This document shows positions 8,510 through 16,330 of a stretch of DNA of 46,737 nucleotides, one piece after another. The stretch spans positions 1 through 46,737 of the forward strand of contig JAFVSI010000011.1 of assembly GCA_017503865.1 (NCBI GenBank). The letters run 5' to 3'. This DNA comes from Clostridia bacterium. GTDB taxonomy: Bacteria > Bacillota > Clostridia > Oscillospirales > CAG-272. The position numbers and the translations under genes were made by a program. Within the stretch, counting starts at the first letter, position 1; each line of letters opens with the position of its first letter. A model generated the notes under the pieces. The model had not been told where the DNA came from. It worked only from the letters and a program-made list of their open reading frames with translations, and searched no databases.

Positions 8510-8977
8510 ATGAAGCAGAATGTTATTTTTAAGACAACTAGAGAAATGAATGAAAAAAGAGAAAAGCCCGAATACATTAGGATAGCTAATCACAACCCTT
8601 GTCCCTGTTGCGGCGGAGATGTTTACGGCGTTGTATCACCGGAAGGTATCTATCATGTGGAGTGCATAGAGTGTGCTTATAGACGTGATGCGAGTACACC
8701 TTTTTCAAGCGTTGAGCCCTCAAGTGCAATTTTGGAGATGAGGCTTGATTGGAATCGTGGATTCCTGCTTTCGAGCTTTAGTTCGGATGCACTTGATGCT
8801 ATGGGGCTTGAGGAAGGCGATTACCTTGCGGTTGACCCTGCTGAAGACATTGTGCTTCTTGTTGCAAGAAGCACAGAAGAGATTTGGGAACACTTTTTAG
8901 GCTACATGGAAGACGTATACTTTAATATTTACGTTGTCAAAGACGGGACTCTTGTTGAGGTTTATAAAATAACTTAA
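8510..8977 (+). CDS. Small zinc-ribbon protein, Lar-like N-terminus
   Basis: The start is placed at ATG 8510 (MKQNVIFKTTREMNEKREK) because AAGGAG lies 10 bases upstream; the longer frame to 8324 is low-complexity A-rich leader. The 155-residue product has CPCCGGDVYG and CIECAYRRDAS, four Cys in a ribbon like the restriction-alleviation (Lar) and phage zinc-finger families. An acidic, aromatic C-terminal half follows (DALDAMGLEEGDYLAVDP, EEIWEHFLGYMEDVYFNIY). Its place just ahead of recombinase genes suggests cargo of the mobile island. An anti-restriction role is only a possibility. Confidence 0.6.
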   Translation: MKQNVIFKTTREMNEKREKPEYIRIANHNPCPCCGGDVYGVVSPEGIYHVECIECAYRRDASTPFSSVEPSSAILEMRLDWNRGFLLSSFSSDALDAMGLEEGDYLAVDPAEDIVLLVARSTEEIWEHFLGYMEDVYFNIYVVKDGTLVEVYKIT

Positions 8978-8997
8978 AACAATGGGAATGATAGCGG

Positions 8998-9024
8998 ACC
9001 CCCTCTCGCATAAGCGAGGGGGGA
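8998..9024 (+). other. Stable GC hairpin after the zinc-ribbon gene
   Basis: CCCCCTCTCGC and GCGAGGGGGG pair around an ATAA loop, 20 bases past the stop. There is no T-run afterwards, so it is more likely a 3' stabiliser than an intrinsic terminator. Confidence 0.5.
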
Positions 9025-9103
9025 CACCCCCGCTTTCCTATCTTTGTTTCCTTTCAAATTGTCTTTCGATTTTTTCTTCATGTCAGAGGAGGTTGCAATA
9101 TTA

Positions 9104-9131
9104 CATAATAATAGAGAAAACATCTACACGG
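9104..9131 (+). repeat. Leader repeat, copy 2
   Basis: Second copy of the 8228-8255 leader motif. It is followed by about 120 bases of purine-rich sequence (9132-9253) with no credible gene; the open frame at 9044-9274 is low-complexity. Confidence 0.45.
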
Positions 9132-9253
9132 CTGGAGATACAATGCTTCGAATGAGAAACAAAACGAAACTAATAATGAAAGAAAAAATGAAAGGAGAAC
9201 AAAACGATGGAGAGGGACAGACGAAAATGAGACAGATGGAGTGGAGAGGAAAA

Positions 9254-9304
9254 CATAACGGTTACTCTGCATGAAATGCTAGAGTAAACAGTTATGTTTC
9301 ATGC
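9254..9304 (+). other. Possible H-type pseudoknot or paired recombination hairpin
   Basis: CATAAC-GG-TTACTCT pairs with AGAGTAA-ACA-GTTATG (13 pairs, 9254-9296). The loop bases GCATGAAA (9269-9276) are perfectly complementary to TTTCATGC directly 3' of the stem (9297-9304). This is pseudoknot geometry in RNA, or nested inverted repeats in DNA, about 190 bases before a recombinase gene. Confidence 0.5.
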
Positions 9305-9381
9305 TTGGTTGAATTTTGAATCGCTTTTTATATAAAGAAATTGTGAAATTTAGAAATTTCTTATATAGGAGAGTGACTGAT

Positions 9382-9483
9382 TTGACCGAGAAGCACTATG
9401 CGCACGGCGGTCCTACCGCGCCGTATATCAGGTGGGGATGCTTCGGCTTTAACAACCAATGGCACAAAAAATTCTTTATATAA
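9382..9483 (+). CDS. Possible 33-residue ORF coupled to the recombinase
   Basis: A TTG (or GTG at 9373) start with AGGAG 10 bases upstream opens a frame reading MTEKHYAHGGPTAPYIRW and GCFGFNNQWHKKFFI, rich in aromatic residues and Gly. Its TAA (9481-9483) sits against the CGGAGG site of the next gene, an arrangement that allows translational coupling. There is no recognised family. It could be a leader peptide, a small DNA-associated protein or chance. Confidence 0.3.
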   Translation: MTEKHYAHGGPTAPYIRWGCFGFNNQWHKKFFI

Positions 9484-9495
9484 CGGAGGTTTATC

Positions 9496-10524
9496 GTGGG
9501 ACGACACAAGGCAACTAAATCGCTTATACAACAGGTCAAGGAAACTCTTGACTCTAAGCTTGCAATCGGTGAGAGCAAGTATCTCGCCAAACTTAACGGT
9601 ACATATACTAATTATATCTTTTCTTGGGAGACTTATCGCAGTTATTTGAAGCACAGCTGCTACTTTGTTCAGTGGTGCAAAGAGCAGCCGATCGATCCTG
9701 TGCTTGGACACAAGCCACGTACTTTAGAGGAGTGTCGTATTTTTGCGGAGAGGTGGCTGCAGAGTACGATAGATAGAGGACTGTCGGCGTATACCGTCAA
9801 GCTCGAGGGTTCGGCTCTTGCTAAGCTCTACGGATGCTCTACAAAGGATTTCAATATCCAAACTCCTGCAAGGAAGCGAGCTAATATAAAACGCAGCAGA
9901 GGAGATGTAATTATGGACAAGCACTTTAGTATTACAAAAAACAAAAATCTTATTACGTTTTGTCGTTGTACGGGACTTCGTCGCTCTGAACTTGAGCAAA
10001 TTCGAGGTACAGATCTTATTGAACACGAAGGCAAGCGTTGCCTTGACGTGCATAAGGGAACTAAGGGAGGGCGTCTTCGTATCAGCGAAATTTGCGGAGC
10101 AGAAGATGAGCTTGAAACAGTAAAAAGACTTTGTGCAGAAGCAGGGTCTAACAAAATTTTCCCTGATCCTCACTCTAATGCCGATATCCATTCTTATCGT
10201 GCTGATTATGCAAAAAGGGTTTATGAGAAGTATAAGAGGGAATACAGCGAGTTTAAGCACGAAAGACTTATCGTTTATAAAAATAAGGTCGTTGCCTCGT
10301 ACATAACAAAAAACGGAAGAAGAGATGTTAGCAAATTTCCCGAGCTTTACAAATTGGAAGGCAACCGCAAGAGAATGCTTCCGGGGTACAGGGACGTATC
10401 AAGTGCTTTCTACTGTCGTGTTGACCGTAAGGGTGAGTGCTTTGATCGTAGAGCCTTATTTGAGGCAAGTAATGCGTTGGGGCACTCAAGGGAAAGTATT
10501 GTTGCTGAGCACTACTTAGATTAA
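9496..10524 (+). CDS. Tyrosine recombinase/integrase, divergent
   Basis: The GTG start has CGGAGG 6 bases upstream. The 342-residue protein has a SAM-like N-terminal part (residues 20-125, ETYRSYLKHSCYFVQWCKEQ) and a complete catalytic domain: the first Arg in CTGLRRSELEQIRG, the Lys in HKGTKGGRLR, H-x2-R in DIHSYRADYA, and LGHSRESIVAEHYLD with the final His and nucleophile Tyr at the very C-terminus. The spacing between the first Arg and the His-Tyr end is normal, so it is probably active. It is not close to the Tn916-type integrase 450 bases downstream, so the island carries two different recombinases. Strand exchange at an attachment site is the expected role. Confidence 0.82.
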   Translation: MGRHKATKSLIQQVKETLDSKLAIGESKYLAKLNGTYTNYIFSWETYRSYLKHSCYFVQWCKEQPIDPVLGHKPRTLEECRIFAERWLQSTIDRGLSAYTVKLEGSALAKLYGCSTKDFNIQTPARKRANIKRSRGDVIMDKHFSITKNKNLITFCRCTGLRRSELEQIRGTDLIEHEGKRCLDVHKGTKGGRLRISEICGAEDELETVKRLCAEAGSNKIFPDPHSNADIHSYRADYAKRVYEKYKREYSEFKHERLIVYKNKVVASYITKNGRRDVSKFPELYKLEGNRKRMLPGYRDVSSAFYCRVDRKGECFDRRALFEASNALGHSRESIVAEHYLD

Positions 10525-10692
10525 GACCTTAACTTCCAAAAAAATAAGCATCAAAACACCATCAAAAATGAAATAATAACGGAAAATTAAACTCATCCGT
10601 CGTACTAAATACAGAGGCTTAAACAAAACAAAATCTAAAAATTAAAACAAAACGAACGGACTGCCTCGAGTAATCGAGAAAGGGGACAAGCC

Positions 10693-10893
10693 ATGAATGA
10701 AAACACTGTGCTAATCAAGGACAAAGTGTTGCTTACAGTCAGAGAAGCAGCAGCCTATAGCAACATTGGTATAAACAAGCTTGATAGCTTGCTTAGAGTG
10801 CCAAACTGTCCGTTCGTTTTGTTCGTTGGAACAAAGAAACTTGTGAAGCGCAAGGAGTTTGAAGAATTCCTTGCAAAAAGTTTAATTATTTAA
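10693..10893 (+). CDS. xis: Tn916-type excisionase (Xis)
   Basis: The 66-residue protein has the winged-helix excisionase layout LTVREAAAYSNIGINKLDSLL, then FVLFVGTKKLVKRKEFEEFL. This matches the Tn916 Xis pattern of LT-x-EEA-x-Y-x-IGxNKLRRL followed by an RKxFExF wing. The ribosome site is AAAGGGG. It lies 50 bases before the integrase promoter, the normal xis-int order. It bends DNA at the element ends and directs the integrase to excise. Confidence 0.85.
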   Translation: MNENTVLIKDKVLLTVREAAAYSNIGINKLDSLLRVPNCPFVLFVGTKKLVKRKEFEEFLAKSLII

Positions 10894-10904
10894 TTTTTAA
10901 GGTG

Positions 10905-10933
10905 TTGCAAAAGTTGAGCCATTGTGGTATAAT
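10905..10933 (+). promoter_or_regulatory. Promoter of the Tn916-type integrase
   Basis: TTGCAA (10905-10910), 17-base spacer, TATAAT (10928-10933), 45 bases before the int start. Confidence 0.75.
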
Positions 10934-10977
10934 TAGATGTTACATTGGCTCCTTTTGCACACCGGAAAGGAGTTAAT

Positions 10978-12153
10978 ATGGGTAAAAATCTAAAAGGAAA
11001 AGAAATTGGCAAAGGACTTTGCCAAAAGGGGGACGGTACATATCTTGCTCGATTTGTTAACTGTCGCGGAAAAAGAGTAGAGAAGTGCTTTAAGACACTC
11101 CCTGAAGCAAGGAACTGGCTTGATGAAGCCAGACAGGCAGACAAAGAGACGAATGCTTTGCTTTCACCGGAAATTACAGTCGATAAATGGTTTGAGTTTT
11201 GGATCAAAAATCTCGTTGCAGATTTAGCTCCCAATACACTCAGAAATTATCGTGAGCGTTATACGAGGGATGCACGCCCTATTATTGGTGGTTTGAGATT
11301 GAGTGATGTTAAGCCTATGCATTCGCAGATGATCTTAAAACAAATGGAAGCTAATTATGCGGGCTCAACTATGAGACAGACATATATTATGCTTGGTACC
11401 ATGTTTAAGTCTGCGCTTGTTAACGGTATGATCACTAAGCATCCTCTTGATAATGTCAAGACTACAAAACCTGTAAAAGCCATTAACGACATAAATTTTC
11501 TCACTGTGAGAGAACAGGAGAAGTTTTTGGAAGTCGCCAAAAAGTCGCCGCACTATCTTCAGTATTGCTTCTTGCTTGAAACCGGACTTCGTACCGGGGA
11601 GTTGGTGGGTTTGACGTGGGACAAAATTGACTGGGAAAAGAAAACACTCACAGTCAATAAATCTCTTGAATATAGGCACAGTACGAAATATTGGCGTGCG
11701 GGACCGCCTAAGTCTTTGTCTAGCTATCGTACAATCCCTCTTACGAAGAGAGCGTTTACAATTCTTATAATGCTCCATGCAGAACGTGCCAAAATAAAAG
11801 AGTCACCTGAGCTTTCTCAGGTGCTTGAGTTTATGGATCTTCGTTCGGGAAAGATAGATTCGTTCGTAATGCGTGATCTTGTCTTTATAAACAAAAGGAC
11901 AGGGATGCCGACAAAAAACAGCACGTATGATACGAATCTTTATAAGGTGTGTGAAAGAGCTGAAATAAAGCATATCTCTATGCACTCGCTTCGTCACACA
12001 TACGCAACAAGAGCAATCGAAAGAAGTATTAATCCTAAGGTCTTGCAGAAGTTACTCGGGCACTCAACTGTTCAAATGACAATGGATAGATACGTGCATG
12101 TTTCAGAGGATTCTATGTACGAGGCTATCGAAAAATTTGAAAAAGATGCCTAA
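10978..12153 (+). CDS. int: Tn916-family integrase
   Basis: The start is at ATG 10978 (MGKNLKGKEIGKGL) with GGAAAGGAG upstream; earlier codons would overlap the promoter. The 391 residues have an AP2-like arm-binding domain (GDGTYLARFVNCRGKRVEKCF, LPEARNWLDEAR), a core-binding domain (residues 65-165, TVDKWFEFW, LAPNTLRNYRERY) and a catalytic domain with the Arg in ETGLRTGELVGL, HSLRHTYATRAI, LQKLLGHSTVQM and nucleophile Tyr in MDRYVHV. All catalytic residues are present. It is the last gene of the mobile island, and probable arm-type sites lie just past it. Confidence 0.93.
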   Translation: MGKNLKGKEIGKGLCQKGDGTYLARFVNCRGKRVEKCFKTLPEARNWLDEARQADKETNALLSPEITVDKWFEFWIKNLVADLAPNTLRNYRERYTRDARPIIGGLRLSDVKPMHSQMILKQMEANYAGSTMRQTYIMLGTMFKSALVNGMITKHPLDNVKTTKPVKAINDINFLTVREQEKFLEVAKKSPHYLQYCFLLETGLRTGELVGLTWDKIDWEKKTLTVNKSLEYRHSTKYWRAGPPKSLSSYRTIPLTKRAFTILIMLHAERAKIKESPELSQVLEFMDLRSGKIDSFVMRDLVFINKRTGMPTKNSTYDTNLYKVCERAEIKHISMHSLRHTYATRAIERSINPKVLQKLLGHSTVQMTMDRYVHVSEDSMYEAIEKFEKDA

Positions 12154-12159
12154 TTTTTT

Positions 12160-12194
12160 TTGAAATAAAAAGGTGAAACTACCTTTAATTTCAA
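12160..12194 (+). terminator. Hairpin after int
   Basis: TTGAAAT and AAAGGT pair with ACCTTT and ATTTCAA (13 pairs, small bulge), loop GAAACT, followed by an A-rich tail. It may end int transcription or be part of the element end. Confidence 0.5.
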
Positions 12195-12202
12195 AAAATC
12201 AA

Positions 12203-12224
12203 AAAATGGTGTAAAAATGGTGTA
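12203..12224 (+). repeat. Tandem 11-bp repeat, candidate integrase arm-type or attachment site
   Basis: Two perfect head-to-tail copies of AAAATGGTGTA directly downstream of int and 44 bases before ychF. Short direct repeats in this position are typical of integrase arm-binding sites. No matching copy was found by eye at the left end of the island. Confidence 0.5.
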
Positions 12225-12267
12225 AGGAAAATAAAAAACCTTGTAAAATAAAGGAGAATAGACATAT

Positions 12268-13362
12268 ATGAAATTAGGTATAGTAGGTCTTCCTAACGTA
12301 GGAAAGAGTACGCTTTTTAATGCGCTTACAAATGCGGGGGCGGAGTCGGCAAACTATCCGTTCTGTACTATTGAGCCGAACGTCGGTGTTGTAACCGTGC
12401 CCGACAAGAGACTTGATTTTCTCAACGATATGTATCACGCTGAGAAATACACGCCCGCTGTGATTGAATTTGTTGATATTGCAGGTCTTGTTAAAGGGGC
12501 GTCAAAGGGAGAGGGACTTGGAAATAAGTTCCTTTCAAACATTCGCGAGGTTGATGCAATAGTTCACGTTGTGCGTTGTTTTGAGGATGACAATATCATT
12601 CACGTTGACGGCTCGGTAGATCCTCTCCGCGACCTTGAAACGATAAATCTTGAGCTTATATTCTCCGATATGGAGATGGTCGAGAGACGTATAGACCGCA
12701 CAAAGAAGGCAATGAAGGGCGACAAGACGCTCGCGAGCGAGCTTGCACTCTTTGAGAGACTTCACGCTCTTCTTTCCGAGGGTAAGTGTGCCCGTGAGGC
12801 AGAACTTGACGAGACGGAGCGTTCATACCTTCACGACACGCCTCTTCTTACGATGAAGCCCGTCATTTACGTTGCAAATGTTGGCGAGGACGAGATTTCC
12901 GAGGAGCCCCTCTCAAATCCTCACTATGCGGCCCTTAAAGAGCAGGCTGACAAGGAGAAGTCGGGTGTTCTTGCGGTATGTGCACAGCTTGAGGCTGAGA
13001 TTGCCGAGCTTGACGGCGAGGAAAAGGCGATGTTTCTTTCTGACCTCGGTATTGAGGAAAGCGGACTTGACCGTCTTATCAAGGAAAGCTATTCGCTTCT
13101 CGGTCTTATCAGCTATCTTACGGCAGGTCCTCAGGAGGTCCGTGCTTGGACTATCACAAGAGGAACAAAGGCACCGGGGGCAGCGGGAAAGATACACAGC
13201 GACTTTGAGCGTGGCTTTATCCGTGCTGAGATAGTTTCCTATGATGACCTCGTTAAGTGCGGCACGATGGCGGCGGCACGTGAGGCAGGTCTTTATAGAA
13301 GTGAGGGAAAGGATTACGTAATGAAGGACGGAGACATAGTTCTCTTTAGATTTAACGTATAA
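12268..13362 (+). CDS. ychF: Redox-regulated OBG-type ATPase YchF
   Basis: The 364-residue protein has normal family length. Its G domain has [15 protein letters not shown] (P-loop), the switch region [31 protein letters not shown] and a YVANVGEDE-type element. A coiled-coil insert (residues 140-205) and the C-terminal TGS domain ([31 protein letters not shown]) follow. YchF binds ATP rather than GTP and associates with ribosomes. AAGGAG lies 11 bases before the ATG. The mobile island ends directly upstream and may have separated the gene from its original promoter. Confidence 0.97.
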   Translation: MKLGIVGLPNVGKSTLFNALTNAGAESANYPFCTIEPNVGVVTVPDKRLDFLNDMYHAEKYTPAVIEFVDIAGLVKGASKGEGLGNKFLSNIREVDAIVHVVRCFEDDNIIHVDGSVDPLRDLETINLELIFSDMEMVERRIDRTKKAMKGDKTLASELALFERLHALLSEGKCAREAELDETERSYLHDTPLLTMKPVIYVANVGEDEISEEPLSNPHYAALKEQADKEKSGVLAVCAQLEAEIAELDGEEKAMFLSDLGIEESGLDRLIKESYSLLGLISYLTAGPQEVRAWTITRGTKAPGAAGKIHSDFERGFIRAEIVSYDDLVKCGTMAAAREAGLYRSEGKDYVMKDGDIVLFRFNV

Positions 13363-13367
13363 AAAAG

Positions 13368-13398
13368 AAATGCAGTTGCACCTTGTGCAACTGCATTT
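13368..13398. terminator. Bidirectional terminator between ychF and the DUF975 gene
   Basis: AAATGCAGTTGCA / TGCAACTGCATTT, 13 bp perfect, loop CCTTG, between two convergent stops. Confidence 0.8.
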
Positions 13399-13412
13399 GA
13401 TAATTATTCGGT

Positions 13413-14045
13413 TTAGAAGTAGTTACCCGTGTCAGCGGTGTCTGCCGAGAAGTTTACGTCACCCTTAAGCTCCTTGTAAAACTCGGTGCGAGCGGCATAC
13501 TGGTAGGGAGTTACCCAAAGGGTGCCTATGCCGAAGCAAAGAGCACCGACAAATATCCAGCCGATAAAGCTGAAATCAAGGCAAAACAGCTGCCACTTGT
13601 GACCTCTCATCATATTGCGGCTCTCGGTTATGCAACGGTTCCAGTCGTAATCGGGATTGTCTACCATTATGTAGTATGCCATTGAGTAGGAATACGCTTT
13701 TACAATTCCGGGAATGACGAAGAGAAGCGACCAAAGTGCAACGAAGATAGACTGCATAAGTCCGAGAAGCAAGGTCTGACCGAAATTCTTAAAGCCGTCA
13801 AAGGCATTGTCAAAGGTTATCTCGCTCTGTTCTCTCGAGGACACAAGAAAGGTCTTGAGGAGACCGAAAGTGATAGGTCCTGTGAGAATTAAGCTGGCTA
13901 TGCCTGAGGTTATGGTCGATGCCGTGCCGAGAATTGCCGACATAACGAAGCATATCGCAAGTCCCATAAGCCATTTCGAGCCGAATATCCGTCCGCCGAG
14001 TGTCTGACGGGCTCTTCTGCGGAGCTCTGAATTTGTTATGTTCAT
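13413..14045 (-). CDS. DUF975 family integral membrane protein
   Basis: The 210-residue protein starts with the typical NSELRRRARQTLGGR amphipathic segment. Four to five hydrophobic segments follow (residues 24-50, 53-70, 92-122, 165-190), with VIPGIVKAYSYSMAYYIMVDNPD and ESRNMMRGHKWQLFCLDFSFIGW, the signature stretch of the DUF975/YciC-like family. The ribosome site is AGGGGGG. The family function is unknown. It stands alone between convergent ychF and divergent trmB. Confidence 0.85.
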   Translation of the reverse strand: MNITNSELRRRARQTLGGRIFGSKWLMGLAICFVMSAILGTASTITSGIASLILTGPITFGLLKTFLVSSREQSEITFDNAFDGFKNFGQTLLLGLMQSIFVALWSLLFVIPGIVKAYSYSMAYYIMVDNPDYDWNRCITESRNMMRGHKWQLFCLDFSFIGWIFVGALCFGIGTLWVTPYQYAARTEFYKELKGDVNFSADTADTGNYF

Positions 14046-14132
14046 AAATAATCCCCCCTATGGATTTATAGTAATTTTATATTATCACAAGACGAAAAAA
14101 ATGTCAATAAATTTAGATTGGAAAAATAGATT

Positions 14133-14792
14133 ATGAGAATGAGAAAAAAGAAAAACGGAGAAAAGCGAATAGCCGCTTGTGCCGCATATCTTGTGAGCGA
14201 GCCGATAACTTCCTTTGCCGAGCTTTTCGGCAACGAGAGAGAGGTTCACGTTGAGATTGGCTGCGGAAAGGGAAATTTTGTCTGCGGAATGGCAGAAAAA
14301 TATCCCGAGGTCAATTTTCTTGCGGTCGAGAAGGTAAGCGACGTTTGCTGTATCGCACTCGAGAAGGCAAAGGCGGCACTCGAGGCAAGCGGCACTGACA
14401 ACGTGCGTTTTTACATAGCTGACGCAAACTCTCTTTGCGACATTATTCCGCCTCACTCGGTTGACTGCATATATCTTAATTTCAGCGATCCTTGGCCGAA
14501 GAAGGGGCACACAAAACGCCGCCTCACCTACAGAGGATTTCTCGAAATATACCGTAAGCTTCTTAAAGAGGGTGGAGTTCTAAAGCTTAAGACCGACAAC
14601 GTAGGACTTTTTGACTTTAGTCTTGAAGAATTTGAGGCTGAGGGACTTGAATTTCTTATGCAAACGAGAGATCTGCACCACTCAGAATATGCCGAGGGCA
14701 ACGTTATGACCGAGTATGAGAAGAATTTTTCGGACAAGGGAATGAATATTTGCTCGGCACACGTAAGATTTATTAAAAAGGAGAACGAATAA
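14133..14792 (+). CDS. trmB: tRNA (guanine-N7-)-methyltransferase
   Basis: The 219-residue enzyme methylates G46 in the variable loop of tRNAs using SAM. It has the SAM site VHVEIGCGKGNFVCGMAEKYP, the acidic AVEKV, IADANSLCDII and the family hallmark NFSDPWPKKGHTKRRLTYRGFL. The C-terminal TEYEKNFSDKGMNI is also standard. It starts MRMRKKK, as many homologues do, though the upstream ribosome site is weak. Its stop overlaps the start of the nitroreductase gene (TAATG). Confidence 0.97.
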   Translation: MRMRKKKNGEKRIAACAAYLVSEPITSFAELFGNEREVHVEIGCGKGNFVCGMAEKYPEVNFLAVEKVSDVCCIALEKAKAALEASGTDNVRFYIADANSLCDIIPPHSVDCIYLNFSDPWPKKGHTKRRLTYRGFLEIYRKLLKEGGVLKLKTDNVGLFDFSLEEFEAEGLEFLMQTRDLHHSEYAEGNVMTEYEKNFSDKGMNICSAHVRFIKKENE

Positions 14793-15364
14793 TGTTAAAA
14801 GAGCTTGTTGAAAAATCAAGGAGCTACCGTTCCTTTAAGCCGAATACAAACATTGAGGAGAGTGTTCTTCTCGAGCTTGTTGATATTGCGAGAAAATGCC
14901 CTGCGGCTATGAATACACAGCCCCTTAAATACAGACTTGTTACGGGCGGCAGCGAGCGTGACGAGCTTTTTGCTATCACTCGTTGGGCGGGCAAGCTCGG
15001 CATAAAGCTTCCCCCCGAGGGACACGAGCCGTCTGCTTATATCGTTATCTGTCACGACAAAAACGTTGCGGCTGAGAGACCTATTTTTCTCTATGATATA
15101 GGAATTGTAACACAAACGATTATGCTTGCCGCTGCCGAGAGAGGTCTTGGCGGCTGTATAATCGGCTCTGCAACCGAGGAGGCTATGTCAAGGGTACTCG
15201 GTCTTAGCGAGAACATAGTTCCAAAACTCATACTCGCACTCGGTGTGCCCGATGAAAAGGTCGTTCTTACCGACGCGAAGGACGGTGACACCTCTTATTT
15301 CAGAGACGGAGAGGGAACGCACTATTCACCGAAGCGTCAGCTTTCTGACATCATAATTAAGTAA
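14792..15364 (+). CDS. Nitroreductase-family FMN oxidoreductase
   Basis: The 190-residue protein has the family N-terminus SRSYRSFKPNTNIEESVLLELVDIARKCPAAMNTQPLKYRLV. FMN-binding segments follow: DIGIVTQTIMLAAAERGLGGCIIGS and the GVPDEKV stretch. A C-terminal pattern DGDTSYFRDGEGTHYSPKR follows that. The gene overlaps trmB by one base and has AAAGGAG upstream, so the two are cotranscribed. The substrate cannot be told from the sequence. Confidence 0.88.
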   Translation: MLKELVEKSRSYRSFKPNTNIEESVLLELVDIARKCPAAMNTQPLKYRLVTGGSERDELFAITRWAGKLGIKLPPEGHEPSAYIVICHDKNVAAERPIFLYDIGIVTQTIMLAAAERGLGGCIIGSATEEAMSRVLGLSENIVPKLILALGVPDEKVVLTDAKDGDTSYFRDGEGTHYSPKRQLSDIIIK

Positions 15365-15382
15365 TAACGAAGGGGAACCGAT

Positions 15383-16291
15383 ATGCAAATATCTCCTTGC
15401 GGGGTACTTACCGTCAATAAGCACGGGGGAGTTACCTCACACGATATAGTTGGCAATATAAGAAGGCTTTACGGCACGCGGGCTGTTGGGCATACGGGTA
15501 CGCTTGATCCGCTTGCGACGGGCGTGCTTGTCGTTCTTATAGGAAGGGCGGCAAAGGCGGCTGAATATCTTGTCTCCGATAAGAAAAAATACCGTGCCAC
15601 GCTAAAGCTCGGTATCGAGACCGACACCGAGGATATTACGGGCGAGGTGACCGAGAAGAGTGACAGTATTCCGCCATTTGACGAGGTCGTGCGTGCTTGC
15701 GGTGAGTTTGTAGGAAAATCGAAGCAGATCCCACCGATGTACAGTGCTCTTAAGGTGGGCGGAAGAAAGCTTTGCGACCTCGCACGAGAGGGCAAGGTCG
15801 TTGAGAGAGAAGCGAGAGATATCGAGATTTTCTCACTTGACGTAAAAAGCACCGATAAAAACAACGAGTATATAATTGACGTGAATTGTTCATCGGGAAC
15901 TTATATTCGCACCCTTTGTGCCGATATAGGCAAAAGGCTCGGCTGCGGCGGAGTTATGGCAACACTTGAAAGGCGTGAGGCGGGCGGCTTTGATATTTCG
16001 GAGTCTTATAGCATTGCAGAGCTTGAAAATATGAGTGAGGCGGAGAGACTTTCTCTCTTAAAGCCCACCGAAAGTCTTTTTGAGGATATACCAAAAATAA
16101 TTCTTCCCGAGTTTTACGAAAAGCTTTCGCGTAACGGTTGTGAAATTTATCAAAAGAAGATAAAGACCGATTTTAAGACGGGCGAGAGAGTTCGCCTTTA
16201 CGGCAAGAGCGGAGTTTTCTTCGCACTCGGCGAAGTCCGCGAGTACCCCGACGGCAGTGCCGTTAAGGCAATAAAAATATTCGATATATAA
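15383..16291 (+). CDS. truB: tRNA pseudouridine(55) synthase
   Basis: The 302-residue enzyme forms pseudouridine at U55 of tRNA. It shows GVLTVNKHGGVTSHDIV, catalytic Asp in GHTGTLDPLATGVLVVLIGRA, the Tyr/Leu-containing KKYRATLKLGIETDTEDITG, QIPPMYSALKVGGRKL and the insertion-domain motif CSSGTYIRTLCADIGKRLG. AAGGGG lies before the ATG, 18 bases after the nitroreductase stop. It is probably the end of the trmB operon. Confidence 0.97.
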   Translation: MQISPCGVLTVNKHGGVTSHDIVGNIRRLYGTRAVGHTGTLDPLATGVLVVLIGRAAKAAEYLVSDKKKYRATLKLGIETDTEDITGEVTEKSDSIPPFDEVVRACGEFVGKSKQIPPMYSALKVGGRKLCDLAREGKVVEREARDIEIFSLDVKSTDKNNEYIIDVNCSSGTYIRTLCADIGKRLGCGGVMATLERREAGGFDISESYSIAELENMSEAERLSLLKPTESLFEDIPKIILPEFYEKLSRNGCEIYQKKIKTDFKTGERVRLYGKSGVFFALGEVREYPDGSAVKAIKIFDI

Positions 16292-16297
16292 AAAGAA

Positions 16298-16325
16298 ACG
16301 GAGCAGAAATTCTGCTCCGTTTTTT
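16298..16325. terminator. Terminator after truB
   Basis: ACGGAGCAGAA / TTCTGCTCCGT stem followed by TTTTTT. The minus side ends in CGTTTCTTTT, so it can also serve the convergent phosphoesterase gene. Confidence 0.85.
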
Positions 16326-16330
16326 AGTTT

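Noticed and set aside
9044-9274. 76-codon open frame between zinc-ribbon and recombinase genes
   Set aside because: It is a Lys/Met/Glu low-complexity product of a purine-rich leader and contains the duplicated leader motif; the start lacks a ribosome site.
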